Assembly: GCF_029318685.1 (NCBI RefSeq)
Contig: NZ_CP119677.1
Span: 1,915,001 to 1,979,000 of the forward strand
Length of the DNA: 64,000 nt
Reading direction: 5' to 3'
Source of the DNA: Ruminiclostridium papyrosolvens DSM 2782
GTDB taxonomy: Bacteria; Bacillota; Clostridia; Acetivibrionales; DSM-1351
Shown here: positions 18,891 to 27,688 of the stretch, in pieces
How positions within the stretch are numbered: the first letter of the stretch is position 1
Layout of the letters: every line of letters begins with the position of its first letter
Program-made: the position numbers and the translations under genes
Notes under the pieces: generated by a model
The model's database searches: none
Seen by the model: the letters and a program-made list of their open reading frames with translations, nothing else
What the model was told of the DNA's origin: nothing

Positions 18891-18894
18891 AGGG

Positions 18895-18917
18895 ATGGGG
18901 AGTATATCTCCCCCTTA
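18895..18917 (+). terminator. Weak hairpin after the DUF2303 gene
   Basis: GGGGAG-TATAT-CTCCCC stem with little T-run. It may attenuate transcription or stabilise the mRNA rather than stop it. Confidence 0.35.
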
Positions 18918-18947
18918 ACCCTTCTTATTGAAAGAGAGGTTATATAA

Positions 18948-19187
18948 ATGTCGCAGGTTAAGAAAATAGTAAACTACTATGTTGTATTACCAAAAGATAT
19001 ATTTGTTTTTTTGGTAAGTAATAATGCAAACGGACTGGAATTTACAAAATTTAGTGAGAACGCTACATGTTTTTCTAAAGATGAAGCTTTTAAAATTGCT
19101 AGTGATTACGGACTCGCTGTTCTCGAAAGAACTGTAACTACAACAATAGAAACATGGGATAACGTAATAAAAGTGGAGGATAAATAA
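18948..19187 (+). CDS. Hypothetical protein (79 aa)
   Basis: Small protein with GAGAGG upstream and no recognised domain. It is directly joined to the next gene (stop at 19187, start at 19188), so probably co-translated. Confidence 0.55.
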   Translation: MSQVKKIVNYYVVLPKDIFVFLVSNNANGLEFTKFSENATCFSKDEAFKIASDYGLAVLERTVTTTIETWDNVIKVEDK

Positions 19188-19415
19188 ATGGATAAGGAAA
19201 CATTAAGGCCTGTAATAGTTGATATTCCTGATTGGTCAGGTTATACGCAAAAAGGTATTAACACAGGTATTCAAGAGGGATATTTTCATGGATTCTCTGA
19301 GGAAGGTACTAGAGAAGATGGCTTAAACAGTATTGCCATAGTCGAATTGAGAAATGGCAATATTGTAACGGTAATCTCTGAAAGAATAAAATTTGCAGAC
19401 AGGAAGGATACGTAA
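19188..19415 (+). CDS. Hypothetical protein (75 aa)
   Basis: Contains GYFHGFSEEGTREDGLNSIAIVEL, which looks like a short beta-hairpin module. It is packed end to end with both neighbours, ending one base before recT. Unknown function. Confidence 0.55.
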   Translation: MDKETLRPVIVDIPDWSGYTQKGINTGIQEGYFHGFSEEGTREDGLNSIAIVELRNGNIVTVISERIKFADRKDT

Positions 19416-20453
19416 ATGACAGAACAAAACGCAACAACGGCGGTTACAAAAGCTGCACCAAAGAAGTTGAATGCAAGTGAAAGATTTACGGCAATGGTTA
19501 TGAAAGAGTTTTCAAGTGGTGTCGGTGAAATACAACTTACAGACTTCCAGAAAAGGTTAGCTCGGAACTATTTTATTGTGCTTGATGCAACTTTAAAAAC
19601 AGCTGAGGCAAAGAGAATAGTAAAAAATGAAAAGACTACAAATGAGAAGTATAAAGAAACATTGTCTTTTTCATGGGAAAACATCAATATGGAAATCTTA
19701 GCAAGGAATGTTGTCTCATATGCACGAATAGGTCTTGACCCTGCTCAAAAGAATCATATCAATATGATTCCCTACAAGAACAATACTACAAAAAAATATG
19801 ATATCGGTTTTATTGAAGGATACCGAGGGCTTGAATTGAAGGGTAAAAAGTACGGCCTTGATATTCCTGACAGTGTAATTGTTGAACTTGTTTTTTCAAA
19901 AGATGTTTTTAAACCCATCAAAAAGAGTGCTTCAAATAAAATTGAAAGTTACGAATTTGAAATTACAAGTCCTTTTGACCGCGGGGAAATAGTCGGTGGT
20001 TTTTACTATCATATTTTTTCAGGAAATCCCGAACATAACAAACTTGTTATATTTAATTTACATGATATTGAAAAAAGAAAGCCTCAATATGCAAGCGTTG
20101 AGTTCTGGGGCGGTGAAAAGGATAAATGGGAAAACGGTAAGAAGGTCGGCACAGAGAAAGTCGAAGGTTGGTATGAACAGATGTGCCACAAAACGATTTC
20201 AAGAGCTGCCTACTCTGATATTACAATTGACAGCCAAAAAATTGATGATGATTACATGAGATTGAAGCAAAATGAAATTGCCTTTGCTGAAGCTGAACTT
20301 GCAGAGGAAGTTGACAAAGAAATGTGTTCTGAAACAATTGACGTTTCCGGTGCTGTAGATGTTGAATCTCAACCAGTTAATGATTCAGGACCCGAACCAG
20401 AACTACAATCAGAGAATACACAAGACGGCTCACAGAATGGACCCAAATTTTAA
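19416..20453 (+). CDS. recT: RecT-family single-strand annealing protein
   Basis: 345 aa with typical RecT core segments (MVMKEFSSGVGEIQLTDFQK, VSYARIGLDPAQKNHINMIP, YDIGFIEGYRGLELKGKKYG, WGGEKDKWENG). A polar, disordered C-terminal tail rich in E, S and Q follows. It anneals complementary strands in phage recombination. No RecE exonuclease is adjacent; the SbcC-like protein upstream may supply end processing. Confidence 0.92.
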   Translation: MTEQNATTAVTKAAPKKLNASERFTAMVMKEFSSGVGEIQLTDFQKRLARNYFIVLDATLKTAEAKRIVKNEKTTNEKYKETLSFSWENINMEILARNVVSYARIGLDPAQKNHINMIPYKNNTTKKYDIGFIEGYRGLELKGKKYGLDIPDSVIVELVFSKDVFKPIKKSASNKIESYEFEITSPFDRGEIVGGFYYHIFSGNPEHNKLVIFNLHDIEKRKPQYASVEFWGGEKDKWENGKKVGTEKVEGWYEQMCHKTISRAAYSDITIDSQKIDDDYMRLKQNEIAFAEAELAEEVDKEMCSETIDVSGAVDVESQPVNDSGPEPELQSENTQDGSQNGPKF

Positions 20454-20488
20454 CTGAGGGGTGAAAACCCCCTCCCCGTGGAGGGATT

Positions 20489-20635
20489 ATGGATGTTTTA
20501 TTAAATCTAATTGGAGTCGTTATATTCTTTGCAATACTTACTGTTGGTGTCGTAATTGCAGCTATTATTGCAGCAAATAAAACAAATAAGATTACGGAGG
20601 ATTCAGACGATGAAAATAAAAGTAGTTGGAAGTAG
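20489..20635 (+). CDS. Small membrane protein (48 aa)
   Basis: N-terminal transmembrane helix (LLNLIGVVIFFAILTVGVVI) then a polar tail. Its last 26 nt overlap the start of the metallohydrolase gene in another frame. Ribosome site GTGGAGGG. Unknown function. Confidence 0.5.
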   Translation: MDVLLNLIGVVIFFAILTVGVVIAAIIAANKTNKITEDSDDENKSSWK

Positions 20636-21335
20636 TTCTTCTGGCAACTGCTATATATTACAATCCCCAACTGGAAAGTTAATTTTTGACTGTGGAATGC
20701 CATGGAAGGACACGTTAAAAGCCTTAAATTTTGATTTAAGTAATGTGGTGGGGTGTTTAGTAACCCATTGTCATAAAGACCACTCAAAAGCTATTTTGGA
20801 CGTTCTGAACAATGGCATAACAGTTTTAACGGATAAAAATACCGCTTCAATCACTGGGACACAGTACAGCCTTATAGGAGTAGAACATAATAGTCAACAT
20901 GTAATGGGTGATTTTCTGGTAATTCCATTTAATATTGAACATGATGTGCCTAGTCTTGGATACATAATCAAGTATATTCCTACCGGGGAAACAATTCTCT
21001 TTGCTACTGATACATACATGATTCGATACAACTTCAAGGGACTTAATTATATTTTGCTAGAGACAAATTACTGCAAAGATACCTTGGATAAAAATGTAGC
21101 TGACGGATTTATTGATGTATCAATGAAAAAGAGGCTTCTAAAATCTCATTTCAGCCTTGAAAACGTAAAAATATTTCTGGATAGAACAGATTTAAGCAAA
21201 GTACAAAAGATTGTCTTATTACACCTTTCAGACCGTAACAGCGATTCTGACAGGATTTTGAGAGAGGTTAGCAAATATGCTGACACTGTAATTGCAGAGC
21301 CGGGTATGGAGATTATTTTGGGGTGTGAGTGGTAA
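20610..21335 (+). CDS. Metallo-beta-lactamase-fold hydrolase
   Basis: 241 aa. The zinc motif HCHKDH is at residues 53-58. SSSSGNCYIL at the N-terminus is like the YycJ/WalJ type of this fold, whose members act on nucleic acids or phosphodiesters. LLHLSDRNSD and the C-terminal end fit the same group. ATG 20610 has ACGGAGG 9 nt upstream. In this setting it may be a phage nuclease or a cyclic-nucleotide phosphodiesterase; the substrate is not visible. Confidence 0.82.
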   Translation: MKIKVVGSSSSGNCYILQSPTGKLIFDCGMPWKDTLKALNFDLSNVVGCLVTHCHKDHSKAILDVLNNGITVLTDKNTASITGTQYSLIGVEHNSQHVMGDFLVIPFNIEHDVPSLGYIIKYIPTGETILFATDTYMIRYNFKGLNYILLETNYCKDTLDKNVADGFIDVSMKKRLLKSHFSLENVKIFLDRTDLSKVQKIVLLHLSDRNSDSDRILREVSKYADTVIAEPGMEIILGCEW

Positions 21336-21386
21336 AGGAGAAATGACGGTGGTTGATGTAATCGGTTATGGAGGTTGATAGGGAAT

Positions 21387-21698
21387 ATGCCAATAGAATA
21401 TAAAGTTTATGGTTGTAAGTTCAAATGTGGATATAGACACAAAAGCAATATTAAAGATATAGAAGAACATGAAAAAATATGTTGGTACAATCCAGACAAT
21501 AAAACTTGTATAACTTGTGCACATGGAAGTATTGTCCATGATTATTGCGACCATCCGGAATTACCGGGAGGAGATACAGAACATTGGTTGTACAGAGAAT
21601 GTAAGATAAATTCAGAATTAGAGTTTGAGAATAATATCTATAAGCAACCTATAAAACCTAAAGTGAATTGCAAAAATTGGGAACCAAAGGAGGAATGA
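21387..21698 (+). CDS. Cysteine-rich hypothetical protein (103 aa)
   Basis: Ten cysteines in pairs (CKFKC, CWYN, CITC, CDHP, CKIN, NCKNWEP) suggest zinc binding. GGAGG lies 12 nt upstream of ATG 21387. Unknown function. Confidence 0.6.
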   Translation: MPIEYKVYGCKFKCGYRHKSNIKDIEEHEKICWYNPDNKTCITCAHGSIVHDYCDHPELPGGDTEHWLYRECKINSELEFENNIYKQPIKPKVNCKNWEPKEE

Positions 21699-21755
21699 CG
21701 TATTAAAATATCATTTAAATTATTTTTATGGAGAGTTTCCATAAGTACAAAAAAA

Positions 21756-21986
21756 TTGGATGAAGATGAAAAGATAAAATACCTTGCAAATGAATTGGTA
21801 AAGTCGATTCAAGCCAGTGGAAGAATAGTATCACTCCAAAATGTGGGAGAAGGTTTTGGCAGAATCGATATAAATTTATTCAATATAGGTACGAAAAAGG
21901 AAGAATTATGTGTTGAAAACATACTTAACAAATGGTCAATTTCAACCAAACCTACTTTTGGAAAACTGGAGGTACGTAATGAATAA
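21756..21986 (+). CDS. Hypothetical protein (76 aa)
   Basis: No domain recognised. The TTG at 21756 is the first usual start codon in the frame but has no good ribosome site, so the start is uncertain. Its end overlaps the ssb start by 8 nt. Confidence 0.45.
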   Translation: MDEDEKIKYLANELVKSIQASGRIVSLQNVGEGFGRIDINLFNIGTKKEELCVENILNKWSISTKPTFGKLEVRNE

Positions 21987-22419
21987 ATCAATACTTATGG
22001 GCCGATTGACTAAAGACACCGACCTGAGATACACCAGTGGAAACAATACAGCGGTTGCGAGCTTTACTCTTGCCGTAAACAGGCGTTTTGCAAAAGAAGG
22101 GCAGCCACAGGCAGATTTTATTAATGTAGTTGCATGGGGGAAAACTGCCGAATTTGTAGGCAAATACTTCACAAAAGGACTACAGGTTGTTGTGGTTGGT
22201 AGGATTCAGACCAGAACATGGGACGATAATGAGGGTAAAAAACATTATGTTACAGAGGTTGTTGCAGAGGAAACTTATTTTGCAGACAGCAAGAGAACAG
22301 CTCCAATTGCTAATAAGCCGGATAGTTCAGAACCTACTGTAAGTGAATCCGGGGACGGCTTCTATCCTCCTATGGAAGATGATGATTTGCCTTTTAACGG
22401 AGGGTTAGACTTCCCGTAA
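21979..22419 (+). CDS. ssb: Single-stranded DNA-binding protein
   Basis: 146 aa with the OB-fold of SSB (ILMGRLTKDTDLRYTSGN, FINVVAWGKTAEFV, VVVVGRIQTRTWDDNEGKKH). A flexible linker and an acidic tail DDDLPF follow; in SSBs this tail recruits partner proteins, though here a few residues come after it. ATG 21979 has TGGAGG 6 nt upstream. Confidence 0.95.
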   Translation: MNKSILMGRLTKDTDLRYTSGNNTAVASFTLAVNRRFAKEGQPQADFINVVAWGKTAEFVGKYFTKGLQVVVVGRIQTRTWDDNEGKKHYVTEVVAEETYFADSKRTAPIANKPDSSEPTVSESGDGFYPPMEDDDLPFNGGLDFP

Positions 22420-22504
22420 ATAAAAAGTTAACATAAATCTTTTTGACCGCCAAACATTATTTATAGTAGTAGGATTAATAGCAATAGGAAGGAGGAATAC
22501 GACT

Positions 22505-22669
22505 ATGAATTTAAAGGAACTCAGAAATAAAAAGGGACTTACACAGATTGAGGTAGCGGTAAAAGTTGGTGTTTCTGTTTCAGCATATATTTTGTGGGAA
22601 AAAGGCGGTTGCTCTCCATCTCCTGAAAATCTGGAGAAGTTGAAGGCAGTTTTAGGGGTTGAGGGGTGA
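22505..22669 (+). CDS. Mini XRE-family regulator (54 aa)
   Basis: Compact helix-turn-helix (LKELRNKKGLTQIEVAVKVG, SVSAYILWEKG) with almost nothing else. AAGGAGG upstream. It sits between ssb and the DnaD-like gene, perhaps regulating the replication block. Confidence 0.75.
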   Translation: MNLKELRNKKGLTQIEVAVKVGVSVSAYILWEKGGCSPSPENLEKLKAVLGVEG

Positions 22670-22674
22670 GATGA

Positions 22675-23499
22675 TTGATTCAACCCGTTGGATATTTTAA
22701 AACTTGGCGAGAGTTATTTACCAAACCTATATGGCTGAAAAGTACACCTGAACAAAAAGCTATATTAGTTACTTTATTAGCAATGGCAAATTTTAAGCCA
22801 AAACAATGGGAATGGGAGGGTAGAAAGTTTGAAGTAAGTATAGGTCAATTTGTTACAAGTGCAAATTCAATTATTGATTGTTGTGGTGTTGGAATCACAC
22901 GACAGAATGTAAGAACTGCTCTAGAAAGATTTAGAAAACTTGATTTTTTAACCTACAAAACAACCAAGACAGGAATCCTTGTAACCATTATAAATTGGGA
23001 GTTATACCAAAGTGATAATGAAGAAGCTAACCAACCAATTAACCAAGACCTAACCAACAGCCAACCAAGACCTAACCAAGACCTAACCACTAGAGAAGAA
23101 AGAAAGAAAGATAAGAAGGTAAAGAAGGTAAATAATAATATACCTTTCCAGTCTATTATTGATTACCTCAATCAAAAAGCAAATAAGAATTATAAACATA
23201 CTTCAGCCAAAACACAAACCCTTATATCAGCTCGGTGGAATGAAGGATTTACGGTACAAGACTTTTATACAGTAATAGATAACAAAGTAGACACATGGCT
23301 TAATGACCCCGTGATGAATAAGTATCTTAGACCGGAAACTCTATTTGGTACAAAGTTTGAAGGGTACTTGAATGAGAAAGGGAGTAAGAATGGATCCAAT
23401 AGCGGAAATAATCAACAAAATACAGAAGGGGAGTATGACTTTGCTAAAGTCATGTTTAACGGAGACACAAGTGCAGCAGACGAAGAAGTCGACTTTTGA
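22675..23499 (+). CDS. DnaD-like phage replication initiation protein
   Basis: 274 aa. A winged-helix N-terminal domain (about 1-115, like phage replisome organisers), a polar linker with an unusual NQPINQD / NSQPRPNQD repeat, and a C-terminal conserved phage domain (SIIDYLNQKANKNYKHTSAK ... WLRPETLFGTKFEGYL type). It probably melts or marks the origin and hands over to the DnaC-like loader. TTG start after GGGGTGAG. It overlaps the next gene by 110 nt in another frame. Confidence 0.82.
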   Translation: MIQPVGYFKTWRELFTKPIWLKSTPEQKAILVTLLAMANFKPKQWEWEGRKFEVSIGQFVTSANSIIDCCGVGITRQNVRTALERFRKLDFLTYKTTKTGILVTIINWELYQSDNEEANQPINQDLTNSQPRPNQDLTTREERKKDKKVKKVNNNIPFQSIIDYLNQKANKNYKHTSAKTQTLISARWNEGFTVQDFYTVIDNKVDTWLNDPVMNKYLRPETLFGTKFEGYLNEKGSKNGSNSGNNQQNTEGEYDFAKVMFNGDTSAADEEVDF

Positions 23500-24205
23500 T
23501 TGTGAATTGTGTCAGGATACAGAGTTTATATTCAATGCGGAATCTAATAGTGCTGCTCCATGTAAGTGCCGAGAGTTGAAGTTTTACAAAAGAATCATGG
23601 CAGCAAGTGGAATATCTGACAGTGATAAATCTAAAACAGTTAATGCTTATAAGCCTAAACTTGATAGCGAGGGCAAAGAACACATTGAACAAAAAAAGGC
23701 TAGAACAATAGCAACTGAGTATTTACATAACTTTCAGACTATCAAATTAGGACGAAATAATTCTATTGCTCTGTTAGGTCAACCCGGCTCAGGTAAAACA
23801 CATTTAACAATAGCAATAGCAAATGAACTGCTGAAACGTGGCATTGGAGTGCTATATATGCCTTATCGTGAGGTGGTAACACAGCTCAAGCAGATAATAA
23901 ACGATGAAGAAGAATACCAATCACGAATGGATAAATTTAAAATGGCCCCGGTTTTGCTGATAGATGATTTATTTAAAGGAGCAACTAAAGACGGAAAAAT
24001 GAATGAATCAGAAATGCGAATAATGTTTGAACTTATTAACCACAGATATCTGAAGCAATTACCTATACTCGTTTCTTCTGAGTATTATTCTAGACAATTA
24101 GTTGACTTTGATGATGCAACCGGGAGCAGGATTATTGAAATGTGTAAGGGACGAATTGTTGAATTAAAGGGAAAGGAATTAAATCACAGAATGGAGGGCT
24201 TATAA
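23390..24205 (+). CDS. dnaC: DnaC-like helicase loader
   Basis: 271 aa. Zinc-like CELC ... CKC segment near residue 36-60, then an AAA+ domain with Walker A LLGQPGSGKTHL, Walker B VLLIDDLFKG, and a sensor segment LPILVSSEYYSRQ. It loads the replicative helicase at the phage origin. ATG 23390 has AAAGGGA 6 nt upstream; the coding overlap with the DnaD-like gene is long but both frames look real. Confidence 0.88.
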   Translation: MDPIAEIINKIQKGSMTLLKSCLTETQVQQTKKSTFDCELCQDTEFIFNAESNSAAPCKCRELKFYKRIMAASGISDSDKSKTVNAYKPKLDSEGKEHIEQKKARTIATEYLHNFQTIKLGRNNSIALLGQPGSGKTHLTIAIANELLKRGIGVLYMPYREVVTQLKQIINDEEEYQSRMDKFKMAPVLLIDDLFKGATKDGKMNESEMRIMFELINHRYLKQLPILVSSEYYSRQLVDFDDATGSRIIEMCKGRIVELKGKELNHRMEGL

Positions 24206-24519
24206 TGCGACAAGGACTAATCAATGATGCGGAAATGTTAATACATAATGAACTGGTTTGGAGCTACGATGAACACGGAAAGTTTCCAAGTCAATATCAC
24301 GGGATAGCTATAATTTATGAGGAATTGCAGGAATCTCAAGAAGAATTACAGAGAGTAATGGACGGCTTTGAAAAGGCATGGGAACTTATAAGAAATAATT
24401 TGGACGCAGCTGAACAAATTAAACAACTTGGGGAAAATGCAAAGCTTTTAGCCTGCGAAGCAAGTCAAATGAGTGCCATGGCTCTGAAATTTATTGAAAG
24501 TTCGGAGGGGTGGAAGTGA
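24205..24519 (+). CDS. Helical phage protein (104 aa)
   Basis: Mostly alpha-helical, acidic. Starts at the last base of dnaC's stop region (ATG overlap) behind GGAGG. No known domain. It is packed within the replication operon. Confidence 0.6.
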   Translation: MRQGLINDAEMLIHNELVWSYDEHGKFPSQYHGIAIIYEELQESQEELQRVMDGFEKAWELIRNNLDAAEQIKQLGENAKLLACEASQMSAMALKFIESSEGWK

Positions 24520-24755
24520 GCGAGATACAAAGAGCCCAAAAAGTAATGGAACAACACAAAGGTCATTGGGAGGATGATATTGTAAAAGTTATATTTGATT
24601 CTCTTGAAAAGCAAGTGCCAAAAAAAATACTAGACATAGATAATAGGAATGCATGTCCACACTGCCGCAAAAAATTACCAAACATAGTATTTGAAAATTT
24701 GAGCTGTTGTTCACATTGCGGGCAAAAACTAGATTGGAGTGAGCCAAATGAGTAA
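24516..24755 (+). CDS. Zinc-ribbon protein (79 aa)
   Basis: Helical N-terminus, then CPHC and CSHC pairs forming a zinc ribbon. GTG 24516 lies a few bases after CGGAGGGG. Unknown function. Confidence 0.6.
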   Translation: MSEIQRAQKVMEQHKGHWEDDIVKVIFDSLEKQVPKKILDIDNRNACPHCRKKLPNIVFENLSCCSHCGQKLDWSEPNE

Positions 24756-25155
24756 TAGATTTATCGACACTATCCGTGAAAATGTTAAATACCCTAACTC
24801 AGACGGAGTATATGGAAATTGGGATATTTTAAACATAGGACAACGGAAATTCATGATTGAATGTGCGGATTACATGGAAAGTATGGAACATGTGATTGAA
24901 CAATTATTCAAAGAACAGCAGCAACAAAGGTGGATACCTGTAAGCGAGAGGTTGCCGGGTAATCCTAATCCTGAAAACGGAGAGCCTAAAGCATATTTGG
25001 TAACAATCAATAAGTTTGCGATAGTGCCAACTACTTTGTACTACATGGGTGATGGCAGATGGGTTAGAGAGTGGGATGAACCGTCAGAAATATACACCAA
25101 TATATTAGCCTGGCGGGAACTACCAGAACCATACAAGGAGGGCAACCATGAGTGA
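24748..25155 (+). CDS. DUF551-domain phage protein (135 aa)
   Basis: The C-terminal half RWIPVSERLPGNPNPENGEP ... ILAWRELPEPY is the DUF551 signature, common in phages and of unknown function. Starts at ATG 24748, overlapping the previous stop. Confidence 0.8.
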   Translation: MSNRFIDTIRENVKYPNSDGVYGNWDILNIGQRKFMIECADYMESMEHVIEQLFKEQQQQRWIPVSERLPGNPNPENGEPKAYLVTINKFAIVPTTLYYMGDGRWVREWDEPSEIYTNILAWRELPEPYKEGNHE

Positions 25156-25297
25156 CACATTGCAGATTATCGGAATCGGATTGATGATGCTTTTCATGTT
25201 AATAGCGGGATTATATGCCTATGGGCAAAAAATTAAATGGTTAAGGGCTTTATGGTGCATGATGACTGCTTTAATCCTGGGGGTGATTTTGTTTTGA
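25148..25297 (+). CDS. Small membrane protein (49 aa)
   Basis: Two transmembrane helices (IIGIGLMMLFMLIAGLYAYG and RALWCMMTALILGVILF) with a short KIKW turn. ATG overlaps the DUF551 stop; its own stop overlaps the RusA start. Unknown function. Confidence 0.5.
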   Translation: MSDTLQIIGIGLMMLFMLIAGLYAYGQKIKWLRALWCMMTALILGVILF

Positions 25298-25728
25298 TAA
25301 AACTGACAATACCGGGTGAGCCGTGTGCAAAAGGTAGGCCAAGAGTAGGTAAGTTTGGTACATATACACCTGAAAAGACACTTAACTATGAAACATTAGT
25401 TAAAGAATTATACATTATTCAACACGCCAATAAGAAACTTCAAGGACAACTCAAAATTGATATAAAAGCATATTTCAAAATCCCACAAGGCGAAATTCCC
25501 AAGGCTAAAAAACCAAAGCCCCAGACATTACAAAGATATAACGATATTCTTAACGGCAAGATAAGGCATACGAAAAAGCCTGATTGGGATAATGTCGGGA
25601 AAATTATATCTGATGCCCTCAACGGTCTTGCATATGATGATGATAGCCAGATTGTAAGTGCTATAGTTGAAAAATTCTATAGCAATGACCCAAGGGTTGA
25701 AGTAGAAATTTCAGAGGTAGCAGTATGA
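25294..25728 (+). CDS. rusA: RusA-family Holliday junction resolvase
   Basis: 144 aa. N-terminal LIKLTIPGEPCAKGRPRVGK and the catalytic segment KPDWDNVGKIISDALNGLAY DDDSQ with the conserved aspartates. Cleaves four-way junctions during phage recombination or DNA packaging. TTG 25294 has GGGGGTGA 8 nt upstream; earlier in-frame starts add residues not seen in the family. Confidence 0.92.
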   Translation: MIKLTIPGEPCAKGRPRVGKFGTYTPEKTLNYETLVKELYIIQHANKKLQGQLKIDIKAYFKIPQGEIPKAKKPKPQTLQRYNDILNGKIRHTKKPDWDNVGKIISDALNGLAYDDDSQIVSAIVEKFYSNDPRVEVEISEVAV

Positions 25729-26153
25729 TTACTGAACAGCAGAAAACAGACTTAATTCTCTTTGCTGCAATTTGCGGATATCTGACCGAAGGAGTAATGC
25801 AGTTAGGATTAAAAGGCAATGAAGTCGAAGAAGCTCAAGAACTCGGGAAGCATGGTTTAGAGTTGTTTCAGGCGATTGTTAACAGGATACCGGCTCAGGA
25901 CTGTAAGAAGATATTGAAAGCAACTAAGACCTGTGAGATTGCTGTAATTCCACCGGATAAGGTTAAAAAGAAGGTTGGAGAGAAGGAGCTCACTGTAAAA
26001 CGTGAACATCTCGATGAACTGACGGAGCAGGCGTTGACTGTCTGTGAGACTTGTACCAGAGATTACAAACGGTGCAATTTGAGGAAGACATTGAAGAAAT
26101 TAGAAGTTGCACCTTGCCACGATGAAAAAGGCAAGTGTGAGTTTAAGGTGTAG
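25725..26153 (+). CDS. Conserved clostridial-phage protein with cysteine-rich end (142 aa)
   Basis: Helical N-terminal half (LAEG-like YLTEGVMQLGLKGNEVEEAQ) and a C-terminal CETC, YKRC, APCH and KC cluster that probably binds zinc. Starts in an ATGA overlap with rusA. Function unknown. Confidence 0.65.
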   Translation: MITEQQKTDLILFAAICGYLTEGVMQLGLKGNEVEEAQELGKHGLELFQAIVNRIPAQDCKKILKATKTCEIAVIPPDKVKKKVGEKELTVKREHLDELTEQALTVCETCTRDYKRCNLRKTLKKLEVAPCHDEKGKCEFKV

Positions 26154-26193
26154 TAGACAATAGCAAAATATTACGCACAAAGAAGGTGATAAA

Positions 26194-27375
26194 TTGAATG
26201 TTGCAATAGCAGATGCAGACTTAATTGCAAATGTAAATCATAGATTCCCCAATTCATGTTGCATGCGAATAAGCGGGTACCACTTGGGGCTAGGAGATAC
26301 AACGGAACTTATAACCGAATGGAAACAAGTACACAAGTTTGACAAAGTATACATATCAAAGGTATTCACTGGAACAATTGTACCTGATGAAATATTAAAT
26401 TTACCAAATGTAGTATACGGCGGTACTGGCTTTTATTATCCTAAGACAGCCCCGAGACTGCCACCCGAGATTGAGCACCATATGCCGGATTACAATTTAT
26501 ATTCTGAATGGGTTAAAAGAATGATTGATAAAGGTTATAAAAAATCAGAATTTTTCTTTTACACTAGCTGCTCAATCGGGAAACTAACAGATGGTTGTTT
26601 TATGGGTTGCTCATTCTGTGTAAACAAGGATTGTACAAAGGTACGTTTCAATGCTCATATAGAGGAATTCCACAACAAAGATTACGGGGTATTCATTTTT
26701 CTGGATGACCAGTTTCTTGGGTATAAAGATTGGGAGCCCTTGTTGGACGAAGTAATAAAGACAGGCAAGCCGTTTCAATTTAAACAGGGCTTAGACATAA
26801 GGCTAATGACTGACAAGAAAGCCGAGAAGCTCACAAATGCAAATTATTACAAGGATTTTATTTTTGCTTTTGACAATATAAATGATGAACCAATTATAAG
26901 AGAAAAGTTGGCATTGTGGAGGAAATACACTCAGAAACGAACTAAGTTATACACTTTCTGCGGATATGAGGAAAAAAGAAACAAACTCCAAGAATATGAA
27001 ACTGAATTTTGGGTAAAGGACTTGAACAGCGTTTTTAAAAGGATTTTTATTCTAGCTGAATATGATTGTGTTCCTTACATAATGCGGCATTTAGACTACA
27101 AACTAAGTCCATTTTCAGCTATCTACAATGAAATAGCAAGTTGGTGTAATCAGCCTTGGGCGTTAAGAACAATGACATATAGACAATTCTGCATCGGACG
27201 GGGTATGGGCAAAAGATATAAGCAGTACAAACATGACCCTGAAAGATACTTGCAAGACGGACATAAAAAAGGTTCTTCTTGGGTTCAGATGGAGAAGTTT
27301 GAACAGATGTATCCCGAAATTGCGGCAAAGTATTTTGACAAAAAGTATTCGGATGCATGCATGAAAGCAGCATAG
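26194..27375 (+). CDS. Phage-encoded radical-SAM-type protein (393 aa)
   Basis: CFMGCSFC at residues 135-142 gives the three cysteines of a radical-SAM cluster. The region before it is a Rossmann-like segment beginning MNVAIADADLIANVNH, reminiscent of the cobalamin-binding half of some radical-SAM enzymes but without a clear cobalamin motif. LDDQFL and KQGLDIRLM follow as in B12-type radical-SAM barrels. The substrate is unknown. Its place in the early block suggests modification of nucleotides, RNA or a protein. TTG 26194 has GAAGGTGA 7 nt upstream. Confidence 0.75.
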   Translation: MNVAIADADLIANVNHRFPNSCCMRISGYHLGLGDTTELITEWKQVHKFDKVYISKVFTGTIVPDEILNLPNVVYGGTGFYYPKTAPRLPPEIEHHMPDYNLYSEWVKRMIDKGYKKSEFFFYTSCSIGKLTDGCFMGCSFCVNKDCTKVRFNAHIEEFHNKDYGVFIFLDDQFLGYKDWEPLLDEVIKTGKPFQFKQGLDIRLMTDKKAEKLTNANYYKDFIFAFDNINDEPIIREKLALWRKYTQKRTKLYTFCGYEEKRNKLQEYETEFWVKDLNSVFKRIFILAEYDCVPYIMRHLDYKLSPFSAIYNEIASWCNQPWALRTMTYRQFCIGRGMGKRYKQYKHDPERYLQDGHKKGSSWVQMEKFEQMYPEIAAKYFDKKYSDACMKAA

Positions 27376-27391
27376 AAAGGGGCGTGAAACC

Positions 27392-27688
27392 ATGAATTTA
27401 ATACCTCAGTTACAAAAGCGGTTAGACAGGTTTGTAAAACAGTCTGAGAAAAACGACAAGGAATACACCGAAAACAAAAAAAGTTTTGAATGCTATTTTT
27501 CCGACAGATTCGAAATTGATAAGAAGATCAACGGAGTGTTTGAGCTTCAGAGAAAGAAAATTCGAGAACAGGAATTCTCTGACAAGCAACTGGATATATG
27601 GTTGATGAAAATAGCGAACGAGAAGAAGCCGGGTAAGTTAGTACGGAATATAGAGGAAGTGCGAAAGGAAGTGAACGACATTGGGTAG
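27392..27688 (+). CDS. Charged coiled-coil protein (98 aa)
   Basis: Lysine- and glutamate-rich helical protein. AAAGGGGCG precedes ATG 27392. Unknown function; it overlaps the following gene's start. Confidence 0.55.
   Translation: MNLIPQLQKRLDRFVKQSEKNDKEYTENKKSFECYFSDRFEIDKKINGVFELQRKKIREQEFSDKQLDIWLMKIANEKKPGKLVRNIEEVRKEVNDIG

Noticed and set aside
21387-21986. Rare-codon (ATT or ATA) start for the 76-aa gene before ssb
   Set aside because: The strong AAAGGAGG upstream belongs to a frame that closes at once; no rare start codon has good spacing in the right frame.
22675-24205. Frameshift between the DnaD-like and DnaC-like genes
   Set aside because: Both proteins are complete with their own domains and starts; the 110-nt overlap is long but does not need a frameshift.
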